Source: Planctomycetota bacterium
GTDB taxonomy: Bacteria; Planctomycetota; Phycisphaerae; Sedimentisphaerales; Anaerobacaceae
Reading direction: 5' to 3'
NCBI GenBank assembly: GCA_022567055.1
Contig: JADFHU010000015.1
Span: 1 to 19,018, forward strand
Length of the DNA: 19,018 nt
Shown here: positions 8,845 to 15,129 of the stretch, piece by piece
Position numbering within the stretch: the first letter of the stretch is position 1
Layout: each line of letters begins with the position of its first letter
Position numbers and translations under genes: made by a program
The notes under the pieces: generated by a model
Told to the model about the DNA's origin: nothing
Databases searched by the model: none
The model's input: the letters and a program-made list of their open reading frames with translations, nothing else

Positions 8845-8945
8845 GATCGTTGTCGTTGTCGTGATCGTTATCGAAACAGTGAATTGAGGCAATTAGGGGT
8901 ATCGATTACCACAGCGACAAGCGCTGCGCCGATGACGATCACGAG
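8845..8945. repeat. Degenerate hexamer repeat forming a long inverted repeat
   Basis: Five tandem degenerate hexamers of the form NNTCGT run from 8845 to 8874: GATCGT, TGTCGT, TGTCGT, GATCGT, TATCGA. The segment 8859-8873 is complementary to 8930-8944, giving a 15-bp stem with one G-U pair and a 56-base loop. An RNA from either strand could fold this way. The origin is unknown; it resembles degenerate dispersed repeats rather than a known riboswitch. Confidence 0.65.
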
Positions 8946-8960
8946 GAGTGGTACACGGAC

Positions 8961-9000
8961 TGGAACCTATGCGAGAACAATTGCGCGAACAATTTTGAAC
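8961..9000. repeat. Phased 12-bp direct repeat with GAAC core
   Basis: GAAC occurs at 8963, 8975, 8987 and 8997. The two best units, GCGAGAACAATT (8971-8982) and GCGCGAACAATT (8983-8994), are adjacent 12-mers differing at one base, and 8961-8970 is a weaker third. It lies just upstream of the predicted mrp promoter and could be a tandem activator or repressor site. Confidence 0.5.
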
Positions 9001-9016
9001 CAGGCCCAGAAACAGG

Positions 9017-9044
9017 TTGAAATCGGTGACACCCTCTATATAGT
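9017..9044 (+). promoter_or_regulatory. Predicted sigma-70 promoter for the mrp-fol genes
   Basis: A TTGAAA -35 (9017-9022) is separated by 16 bases from a TATAGT -10 (9039-9044); each matches consensus at five of six positions. Transcription would start near 9051, leaving an untranslated leader of about 120 bases before the ATG at 9174. Confidence 0.5.
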
Positions 9045-9051
9045 GGGTTGC

Positions 9052-9066
9052 CCTAAGGAACTTAGG
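9052..9066 (+). promoter_or_regulatory. Perfect CCTAAG-GAA-CTTAGG palindrome at the predicted transcription start
   Basis: A perfect 6-bp inverted repeat with a 3-base centre begins 8 bases after the predicted -10, close to the expected +1. It could be a DNA operator or a short hairpin at the 5' end of the mRNA. It shares its half-site with the palindrome at 8657-8675. Confidence 0.4.
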
Positions 9067-9173
9067 AATAGGCCTACCGATGCCCGGAATCCATCCCAGC
9101 AACAGTCGCTTGGACGAACCGTCATCGGCCAGTCCAATCGCGGACTACTGGCCAGGAAGACAAGGAACCCCCC

Positions 9174-10493
9174 ATGGTTACAGAAGAACAGGTGCTGGCT
9201 GCACTGTCGGTGATCATCGACCCCGACCTGCACAAGGACATTGTTACACTGGGTTTCGTCAAGAAACTATCGATCGATCAGGCAACCGTCTCCTTCGCAG
9301 TCGAGCTGACGACGCCCGCCTGTCCCATCAAGGCCAAGTTCAAGGACGAGGCCGAACAGGTCGTGATGGCCTTGCCGGACGTGAATCAGGTCAAGGTGAC
9401 GATGACCTCTCGCTCGGCGCCTCGGCAGACCAAGGCCGAGGGCCTTAAGAACGTCAATTCCATCATCGCCGTCGCATCGTGTAAGGGCGGCGTGGGAAAA
9501 TCCACCATCGCTGCCACGATTGCCCGTGAACTGGCAAACCGCGATTTCCGTGTCGGACTCTTGGATGCCGATCTCTTCGGTCCCTCCATTCCCACGCTGC
9601 TGGGCATCCAACAGGCCCAGGTCATGCAGCAGGGCCAGTTGCTGATGCCGATCGATGCAGATGGGCTCAAAGTCATGTCCTTCGGTTTCCTCCTGGGAGA
9701 CGCCCCCGCCATCATGCGCGGCCCCATGGTCGCGAACTATACCCAGCAACTCCTCAACGGGGTGGACTGGGGCACACTCGATTACCTGATCCTCGACATG
9801 CCGCCGGGGACCGGGGATGTCCAGTTGACCATCGCCCAGACCGTCCAGTTGGACGGGGCCGTGATCGTCACCACGCGGGCGACCCTCTCCCTGATCGATG
9901 TCGTGCGCGGCATCTTGATGTTCGAGAAGGTGGGTGTCCCGCTACTCGGCGTGGTGGAAAACATGTCCAGCTTCATCTGTGATGGCTGCGGCAAAGAACA
10001 CGCCGTGTTTGGCGAGCAGACCAGCTCTCTGAGCGACCGCTTCGGGCTGAAGACCTTGGCTCAGATACCGCTCGACGCCCGCTGGGCCAAGACCCTGCCT
10101 ACAAATCTCGACGACTCCCGCTTCGGCCAACTCGTCGATGCCATGGTTCGCCAGTTGGGGACGCTCTCGGCGCAGAAGTTTGCGCAGCCCGAGGTTGCCA
10201 CGAGCCCCAAGGAGGTAACTATTCGCTGGCCAGAGGCAGACGAGTGGGTCATCGACAATTTCACGCTACGCAGCAACTGCCGCTGCGCCGCCTGTATCGA
10301 CGAGTATTCCGGCGTCAGGAAGCTCAATCCGGACGACATACCCTCGGACATCCATGCCACCGGATCTGTCTGCCTGGGCAACTATGCTGTGTCCATCACT
10401 TGGAGCGATGGACACTCATCCAGCATCTACGCCTACGACCTGCTAAAGCAACTGGGCCAGAAGACACCCGAAGACCTGCCCACCCAGGCATGA
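9174..10493 (+). CDS. Mrp/ApbC-type Fe-S cluster carrier ATPase with C-terminal DUF971 (HCF101-like)
   Basis: This 439-residue cytosolic P-loop protein is predicted to bind and deliver Fe-S clusters. Residues 1-80 form a DUF59/MIP18 domain with the conserved T-P-A-C-P motif (Cys50). The Mrp ATPase domain begins near residue 95, with a deviant Walker A C-K-G-G-V-G-K-S-T at 103-111 and D-M-P-P-G-T-G-D at 208-215. The cluster-binding C-x-x-C is Cys269/Cys272. A C-terminal DUF971 domain spans about 347-428 and includes C-R-C-A-A-C. This DUF59-Mrp-DUF971 order is that of plant HCF101; E. coli ApbC lacks DUF971. The start follows an AAGGA about 7 bases upstream. It is the first gene of the plus-strand group, with folE 21 bp downstream, so it may load a cluster onto a protein used with the pterin genes (inference). 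Confidence 0.93.
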   Translation: MVTEEQVLAALSVIIDPDLHKDIVTLGFVKKLSIDQATVSFAVELTTPACPIKAKFKDEAEQVVMALPDVNQVKVTMTSRSAPRQTKAEGLKNVNSIIAVASCKGGVGKSTIAATIARELANRDFRVGLLDADLFGPSIPTLLGIQQAQVMQQGQLLMPIDADGLKVMSFGFLLGDAPAIMRGPMVANYTQQLLNGVDWGTLDYLILDMPPGTGDVQLTIAQTVQLDGAVIVTTRATLSLIDVVRGILMFEKVGVPLLGVVENMSSFICDGCGKEHAVFGEQTSSLSDRFGLKTLAQIPLDARWAKTLPTNLDDSRFGQLVDAMVRQLGTLSAQKFAQPEVATSPKEVTIRWPEADEWVIDNFTLRSNCRCAACIDEYSGVRKLNPDDIPSDIHATGSVCLGNYAVSITWSDGHSSSIYAYDLLKQLGQKTPEDLPTQA

Positions 10494-10514
10494 CCGCACG
10501 GGAACCGAAGCGTT

Positions 10515-11057
10515 ATGGAAGACCACTTCAGAAAAATCATCGAAGAGACCGGTGAAGACATCACGCGAGAGGGGTTGGTTAGGACACCCGCCCGCGCCGC
10601 GAAGGCCTTCAAATACTTGACCCAAGGCTACCAACAGGATGTGGACCAGGTCATCAATGGGGCCATCTTCGCCTCCGAATCCAACGAGATGATCTTGGTC
10701 AAGGACATTGAGGTCTATTCCCTCTGTGAGCACCACCTGCTCCCCTTTATCGGCAAGTGCCACGTGGCCTACCTGCCGCAGGGGAAGATCATTGGCCTGT
10801 CGAAAGTGGCCCGTATTGTCGATCTCTATGCCCGCCGTCTCCAGATCCAGGAGACACTCACCTACCAAATCGCAAACACCCTGCGCCAGCGACTCAACGC
10901 GGCCGGCGTCGGCGTGGTGATTGAAGCCAAACACCTCTGCATGATGATGCGCGGCGTCGAGAAACAAAACGCCACCATGAAGACATCCTGCATGTTGGGG
11001 TACTTCCGCAAGAGCGTTTCAACGCGACAGGAGTTCTTGAGTTTGATCCGCGACTAG
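10515..11057 (+). CDS. folE: GTP cyclohydrolase I
   Basis: This enzyme converts GTP to 7,8-dihydroneopterin triphosphate and formate, the entry step to pterins and also to queuosine-type deazaguanines. It has 180 residues, slightly short at the N-terminus but normal for bacterial FolE. The zinc ligands and active site are all present: S-L-C-E-H-H-L-L-P at 69-77 gives Cys71, His73 and His74, and Cys142 is the third zinc ligand, after His140. The M-R-G-V motif is at 145-148. It therefore looks fully active. The gene is 21 bp after mrp and 25 bp before the FolB/FolX-like gene. The start has only a weak GGAA upstream. Confidence 0.95.
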   Translation: MEDHFRKIIEETGEDITREGLVRTPARAAKAFKYLTQGYQQDVDQVINGAIFASESNEMILVKDIEVYSLCEHHLLPFIGKCHVAYLPQGKIIGLSKVARIVDLYARRLQIQETLTYQIANTLRQRLNAAGVGVVIEAKHLCMMMRGVEKQNATMKTSCMLGYFRKSVSTRQEFLSLIRD

Positions 11058-11082
11058 GAGACCGGCAAGGGGAGACGCAAGG

Positions 11083-11439
11083 ATGACGCTCAGAGTACAT
11101 ATCGAGGACCTACGGCTGCAGGCCATCATAGGGATCAATGGCGATGAACGCGCCACCAAGCAAGAGGTGCTGATCAAGCTGGAATTCGACTACGATGCCG
11201 GCGCCGCCATCGCCTCGGACCGGATTGAGCACACGGTGGACTACAAGAAGATCAAGAAACAGGTCATCGCGCTGGTGGAAGGGAGCAGTTACTTTCTGCT
11301 GGAGAAGCTGGCCGCCGCGGTGCTGGACCTGTTGCTCAACGCCGAGCGGGTCATCTGGGCCAAGGTCCGCGTCGACAAGCCCACGGCCTTAAGCTCTACG
11401 CGGACCGTCGGTGTGACGGCATCGGGGAACCGTCCATGA
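11083..11439 (+). CDS. Dihydroneopterin aldolase / dihydroneopterin-triphosphate epimerase family protein
   Basis: This 118-residue tunnelling-fold pterin enzyme belongs to the FolB/FolX family. FolB cleaves dihydroneopterin to 6-hydroxymethyl-dihydropterin; FolX epimerises the triphosphate at C2'. Conserved family residues are visible: Glu22 in I-N-G-D-E-R, Glu74 in F-L-L-E-K-L, and Lys99 in V-D-K-P. The N-terminal half (L-R-L-Q-A-I-I-G-I) is closer to E. coli FolX (L-R-L-R-T-F-I-G-I) than to FolB, while the V-D-K-P-x-A end is more FolB-like, so the reaction cannot be decided from sequence. A GGGGAG lies 8 bases upstream of the ATG. It overlaps the FolK-like gene by 4 bp (ATGA), implying coupled translation. 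It probably acts on the FolE product. Confidence 0.88.
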   Translation: MTLRVHIEDLRLQAIIGINGDERATKQEVLIKLEFDYDAGAAIASDRIEHTVDYKKIKKQVIALVEGSSYFLLEKLAAAVLDLLLNAERVIWAKVRVDKPTALSSTRTVGVTASGNRP

Positions 11440-11822
11440 TCCACCAGGTGTGCATCGGCGTCGGCTCCAATATTGCCCCCCAGGAAAACATTGCGGCCGC
11501 CCAGGCGATCATACAGGAGGCGTTTCCAAGCTTTCGGGCCTCTCAGTTCGTTACCACGACCCCTATTGGCAACACCCTGCAGGACGACTATGTGAACGGC
11601 GCCTTTTGCGTTCACACGACCTGGACAGAGGCGCAACTCACCGCATGGCTAAAGGCGACTGAGGCACAGCTCGGGCGCGTCAGAACCGCCGACAAGTACG
11701 GTCCTCGTATTATCGATCTGGATGTGGTCGTCTGGGATGGCGAGGTCAGGGACGACGACTTTTACGAACGAGACTTCCTAAAGAAGGCGGTCCTGGAACT
11801 GCTGCCCGACTTACAGCACTGA
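11436..11822 (+). CDS. Short FolK-like pterin pyrophosphokinase homologue lacking catalytic loop 3
   Basis: This is a homologue of 6-hydroxymethyl-dihydropterin pyrophosphokinase, 128 residues against about 159 in E. coli. The family signature is intact (K-Y-G-P-R-I-I-D-L-D at 87-96), including the two magnesium-binding aspartates Asp94 and Asp96. Arg91, Glu76 and the pterin-pocket pair Tyr52/Asn54 also align. However, aligned by eye to the E. coli enzyme, about eight residues are missing between G-E-V (102-104) and E-R-D-F (111-114). That stretch corresponds to R-L-T-V-P-H-Y, the catalytic loop 3 that closes over ATP. The pocket tryptophan of E. coli (Trp89) is tyrosine here. It may be slow, have a different substrate, or be non-catalytic. 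The start overlaps the FolB/FolX-like stop by 4 bp. Confidence 0.85.
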   Translation: MIHQVCIGVGSNIAPQENIAAAQAIIQEAFPSFRASQFVTTTPIGNTLQDDYVNGAFCVHTTWTEAQLTAWLKATEAQLGRVRTADKYGPRIIDLDVVVWDGEVRDDDFYERDFLKKAVLELLPDLQH

Positions 11823-11830
11823 GGACCGGC

Positions 11831-11859
11831 TTGACTCGTGTTGGAGAAGCGTTTACGAT
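11831..11859 (+). promoter_or_regulatory. Predicted promoter for the QueC-like gene
   Basis: TTGACT (11831-11836), a 17-base spacer and TACGAT (11854-11859) form a reasonable sigma-70 promoter just after the FolK-like stop. It suggests that the QueC-like gene, 108 bp downstream of the folK-like stop, can be transcribed separately from the pterin genes. Confidence 0.4.
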
Positions 11860-11899
11860 GGTTTAGCAAGCATGGGGACTAATAGGCTCTCTCTGACAA

Positions 11900-11913
11900 G
11901 ATGTTTCGACATC
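11900..11913 (+). other. Small UUCG-loop hairpin before the QueC-like start
   Basis: GATGT-TTCG-ACATC forms a 5-bp stem with a UUCG tetraloop, ending 5 bases before the AAAGGAA ribosome binding site (11918-11924). It could influence translation initiation, but the stem is short. Confidence 0.3.
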
Positions 11914-11930
11914 GATGAAAGGAAATAGAC

Positions 11931-12602
11931 ATGAATAAGGCAATCGTCTTGACCCACGGCGGAATTCACTCGACCACTGCCCTGGCCGTTGCCGCCAGTC
12001 GCGACTATGAACTCTACGCCCTGAGTTTCGATTACGGCCAGAAGAATCGAATCAAGCTGGAGGCCGCCAAGAAGATCGCGGCAAAGTATCAGGTCAAAGA
12101 ACATCGCATCGTCACTTTTGACATCAGCATGCTGCTGGAGTCCCCAGGCGGCGAGGCCTACCGGGCCGGAGGGATCCTCTCCGTGCCGGCGCGCAACAAC
12201 CTCTTTCTCTCTTTCGCCCTGAGTTGGGCGGAAGTCATCAAGGCGGGCAACCTCTTTATCGGCGTGAACTCCACGGAATATGGGGACCGCCCCGACTGCC
12301 GATCCGAATTCATCCACGCCTTCGAAAACCTCGCGGACGTGGCGATGAAGAAAGGCGATACGCTCGACCATGTCCACATCTGGTCACCCTGCATGAAAAA
12401 CACCACGGCTTTGAGCATTCTAACGGGTATGGAGTTGGGCGTCGATTACAGTGACACCTACAGTTGTCCGGACATCAACGACGAGGGCGTTTCCTGCGGC
12501 GAATGTTTGAGCTGCGAAAACCGTAAGAATGGTTTTAAGGAGGCCGGTATCACGGATCCCACACGCTACAGCGAAGTGAGTGTGAACCAACGGGGATGTT
12601 AG
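11931..12602 (+). CDS. QueC-like protein with altered PP-loop
   Basis: This 223-residue protein is clearly a relative of 7-cyano-7-deazaguanine synthase, which uses ATP and ammonia to turn 7-carboxy-7-deazaguanine into preQ0. Family landmarks are present: F-D-Y-G-Q at 33-37, V-P-A-R-N at 85-89, G-V-N-S-T-E-Y at 111-117 with P-D-C-R at 121-124, and the zinc cysteines Cys179, Cys189, Cys192 and Cys195. Two active-site changes stand out. The PP-loop S-G-G-x-D-S is H-G-G-I-H-S at residues 9-14, losing both the first serine and the aspartate. The normally conserved lysine after the second substrate motif (L-N-K-A-E in B. subtilis) is replaced within K-N-T-T-A-L-S (156-162). A changed substrate or a lost adenylation activity is plausible. 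A good AAAGGAA site fixes the ATG. No queD or queE is nearby. Confidence 0.88.
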   Translation: MNKAIVLTHGGIHSTTALAVAASRDYELYALSFDYGQKNRIKLEAAKKIAAKYQVKEHRIVTFDISMLLESPGGEAYRAGGILSVPARNNLFLSFALSWAEVIKAGNLFIGVNSTEYGDRPDCRSEFIHAFENLADVAMKKGDTLDHVHIWSPCMKNTTALSILTGMELGVDYSDTYSCPDINDEGVSCGECLSCENRKNGFKEAGITDPTRYSEVSVNQRGC

Positions 12603-12607
12603 GCTCT

Positions 12608-12627
12608 GCCAGAAAACTCGATCTGGC
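12608..12627 (+). other. Hairpin downstream of the QueC-like gene
   Basis: GCCAGA, 8 bases, TCTGGC forms a 6-bp stem 6 bases after the stop codon. It is followed by TTCCCC rather than a T-run, so it is a weak candidate for transcript end or processing. The rest of the 138-bp gap before lon has GC-rich partial repeats (12630-12653) but no convincing promoter. Confidence 0.25.
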
Positions 12628-12740
12628 TTCCCCTCGGGTCCGAGCCTCGGGGTCGAAGACGAAAGGCTTGTTTTCCGCCTGTAGCTTGCGAACACCCCAT
12701 TCAATACGTTACGCATGGTAGGATATACGGTTACATAGAG

Positions 12741-15125
12741 ATGCAAGCAGAAGAATCTTCGAGCCTCGAACCCTATTTCGGCGAGGACCCGGCAGATCCA
12801 CAGGACAACAATGGTGAGTTTGTACTGCCCGATACGCTGCCGGTCCTGCCGCTGAGAAACGTGGTGGCCTATCCCGGTACGGTCACCCCGCTTGCCATCG
12901 GTCGAGAGTCGAGCCGGAAGCTCATACTGGGGTCCACTCCCAATGAGTCCATCATCGGCTTGGTGACGCAACGCGATCCGGAGACGGATGATCCGGAATT
13001 TGATGATCTATTCTCGGTGGGCACGGCCGCCTCGATCCTAAAAATCATCAAAATGCCCCAGGGTCCCATCCACGTGGTCGTACACGCGCTGGCCCGCTTT
13101 GAGATCGTCGAACCCTTGGGCACCGACCCTTATCTCAAGGCGGTGGTCGCCCCCATGGCGATCAGATCCAGACTCACCAAGAAACTCCAGGCCCTGATGG
13201 TCAGTGTGCGCCTGACGGCCCACCGGGTCATCGAATTGAGTCCCAATGTCCCGGAAGAGGCGTCCGTGTTGTTGGAAAACATCGATCACCCTTCCGCCCT
13301 GGCCGATTTTCTGGCTGCCAACCTCAACTTGAGCATCCCCGAAAAACAGAGCCTGCTCGAAGAACTCAATGCCGCCAAACGCTTGGACATGATCGCCATG
13401 GCCCTGGCCAATCAACTGGAGGTCCTGGAAATGAGTCACAAGATCCAGGGCCGAGTGCGCGAGTCGATTGACAAGACACAACGTGAGTATTTTCTGCAAG
13501 AGCAGCTCAAGGCCATTCAGTCGGAGTTGGGCCATGGTGACACTCAGGGCGAAGAACTCAAGCAGATCGCCAAGAACATCAAGAAAGCAAAAATGCCGAA
13601 AAAAGTCGAGGCCGAAGCGCTCCGGGAACTGGACCGACTCGGCAAGACGCCGGTCGCCTCCCCCGAGTACAGTGTCGTCCGCACCTACCTAGATTGGATG
13701 TGCGAACTGCCCTGGTCCCTCAGCACCGAAGACCAACTCGTCATTGATAAAGCCGAACGGATCTTGAACAGGGATCACTACAATCTCATCAAGGTCAAGA
13801 AACGCATCCTGGAATTCCTGGCCGTCCGCAAGCTCAACCCCACCGGCAAGAGCCCCATTCTCTGCTTCGTCGGGCCGCCCGGCGTGGGCAAGACCTCCTT
13901 GGGAAAATCGATCGCCCGGGCCATGCACCGGAAGTTTGTCCGCGTGTCACTCGGCGGCATCCGCGATGAAGCCGAGATCCGGGGACACCGGCGCACCTAC
14001 ATCGGCGCACTGCCGGGCCGGATCTTGCAGGAGCTGCGCAAGTGCGAGAGCAATAATCCGGTCTTCATGCTCGACGAATTGGACAAAATCGGCGCCGACT
14101 TTCGGGGCGATCCGGCGAGTGCCCTGCTGGAAGTCCTGGATCCCGAGCAGAACAGCACCTTTTCGGACCACTACCTGGACCAGCCTTTCGATTTATCCCG
14201 GGTCATGTTCATCGGCACCGCCAATTACACCGAGCCCATTCCCCCGGCACTCTACGATCGCATGGAGACCATCGAGCTGCCCGGCTACACGGACAAAGAA
14301 AAGCTCAGCATCGCCAAGCGCTATCTCGTGCGCCGACAGCTCAAGGAGCATGGTCTCAGCAAGAAAACCCTGACCGTCAAGGACGATGCCTTGCTCTTTA
14401 TCATCGAAAACTATACCCGAGAGGCGGGTGTCCGGAATCTAGAGCGTGACATCGCCGCCGTGTGCCGTCACGTGGCCACCGACATTGCCCGGGGCAAGAA
14501 GCGTCGCGCCACCATCGGCAAGACGCAAATCCCCAAGATCCTGGGACCCACTCAATATGAGTCTGAACTCGCCCTGCGCACCGGCATCCCCGGCGTCGTC
14601 ACCGGCCTGGCCTACACGCCCGTCGGGGGCGAGTTGCTCTTTATCGAATCGGCAGCCATGCCCGGCAAAGGAGGCCTCCAGTTGACCGGCCAGATCGGCG
14701 ACATCATGAAGGAGAGTGCCGAGGCCGCCTTCTCCGTGGTAAGGGCCAATGCAGACGCGCTGAAGATCGCCGAAGATGCCTTCAACAAATTTGACTACCA
14801 CATCCACGTCCCGGCCGGCGCCATCCCCAAAGACGGCCCCAGTGCCGGTGTCGCCATGTTTACCTCCCTGGTCTCCCTGCTAACCGGCGCAATCGTGCAA
14901 CCGGATCTGGCCATGACCGGAGAAATAACCCTAAGGGGGCTGGTCCTGCCCATCGGCGGCCTCAAAGAGAAGATCCTCGCCGCCAAGCAGGCCGGCATCA
15001 AGACCGTGATCTTGCCCACTCGGAACAAGAAAGACATGGAAGAGGTTCCCAAGGAGGCCAAGCGGGGGATGCGCTTTGAGTTTGTCAAGGATGTGGATCA
15101 GGTGTTGAAGCTGGCGATGGAGTAA
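12741..15125 (+). CDS. lon: ATP-dependent protease Lon (LonA type)
   Basis: Lon is the cytosolic AAA+ serine protease that degrades misfolded and regulatory proteins. The 794-residue length fits LonA. The N-terminal substrate-binding domain runs from L-P-V-L-P-L-R-N (33-40) to about residue 230, followed by a helical coiled-coil stretch around 230-300. The ATPase has Walker A G-P-P-G-V-G-K-T at 378-385 and Walker B V-F-M-L-D-E at 441-446. The protease domain has the catalytic dyad Ser701 (in D-G-P-S-A-G) and Lys744 (in G-G-L-K-E-K), 43 residues apart as in E. coli Lon. All key residues are present. The ATG at 12741 has no obvious Shine-Dalgarno sequence. The gene ends 4 bp from the stop of the convergent aspartate kinase gene. 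Confidence 0.97.
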   Translation: MQAEESSSLEPYFGEDPADPQDNNGEFVLPDTLPVLPLRNVVAYPGTVTPLAIGRESSRKLILGSTPNESIIGLVTQRDPETDDPEFDDLFSVGTAASILKIIKMPQGPIHVVVHALARFEIVEPLGTDPYLKAVVAPMAIRSRLTKKLQALMVSVRLTAHRVIELSPNVPEEASVLLENIDHPSALADFLAANLNLSIPEKQSLLEELNAAKRLDMIAMALANQLEVLEMSHKIQGRVRESIDKTQREYFLQEQLKAIQSELGHGDTQGEELKQIAKNIKKAKMPKKVEAEALRELDRLGKTPVASPEYSVVRTYLDWMCELPWSLSTEDQLVIDKAERILNRDHYNLIKVKKRILEFLAVRKLNPTGKSPILCFVGPPGVGKTSLGKSIARAMHRKFVRVSLGGIRDEAEIRGHRRTYIGALPGRILQELRKCESNNPVFMLDELDKIGADFRGDPASALLEVLDPEQNSTFSDHYLDQPFDLSRVMFIGTANYTEPIPPALYDRMETIELPGYTDKEKLSIAKRYLVRRQLKEHGLSKKTLTVKDDALLFIIENYTREAGVRNLERDIAAVCRHVATDIARGKKRRATIGKTQIPKILGPTQYESELALRTGIPGVVTGLAYTPVGGELLFIESAAMPGKGGLQLTGQIGDIMKESAEAAFSVVRANADALKIAEDAFNKFDYHIHVPAGAIPKDGPSAGVAMFTSLVSLLTGAIVQPDLAMTGEITLRGLVLPIGGLKEKILAAKQAGIKTVILPTRNKKDMEEVPKEAKRGMRFEFVKDVDQVLKLAME

Positions 15126-15129
15126 ACTC

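Larger units (their letters stand above)
8624..9173. other. 550-bp divergent intergenic control region
   Basis: This gap separates the minus-strand TRAP operon from the plus-strand mrp-fol genes and contains no convincing gene. It carries a hexamer/inverted-repeat element (8845-8945), a phased GAAC repeat (8961-9000), a promoter for the plus-strand genes (9017-9044) and two CCTAAG/CTTAGG palindromes (8657-8675 and 9052-9066). A small imperfect hairpin, GCGGAC-AAA-GTCCCGC, sits at about 8695-8710. For the minus-strand operon, only a weak TATAGA candidate -10 was found (complement of 8663-8668), without a good -35. Confidence 0.7.

Noticed and set aside
8676..8915. Minus-strand open stretch of about 80 codons rich in Asp/Asn across the hexamer repeat
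   Set aside because: No ATG start and no ribosome binding site; the Asp/Asn run is a by-product of the hexamer repeat.
8884..9213. Plus-strand frame of 109 codons in the intergenic region, and a minus-strand frame at 8893-9102
   Set aside because: Neither resembles a protein; both run through the repeat-rich control region, and the first overlaps the start of mrp in another frame.
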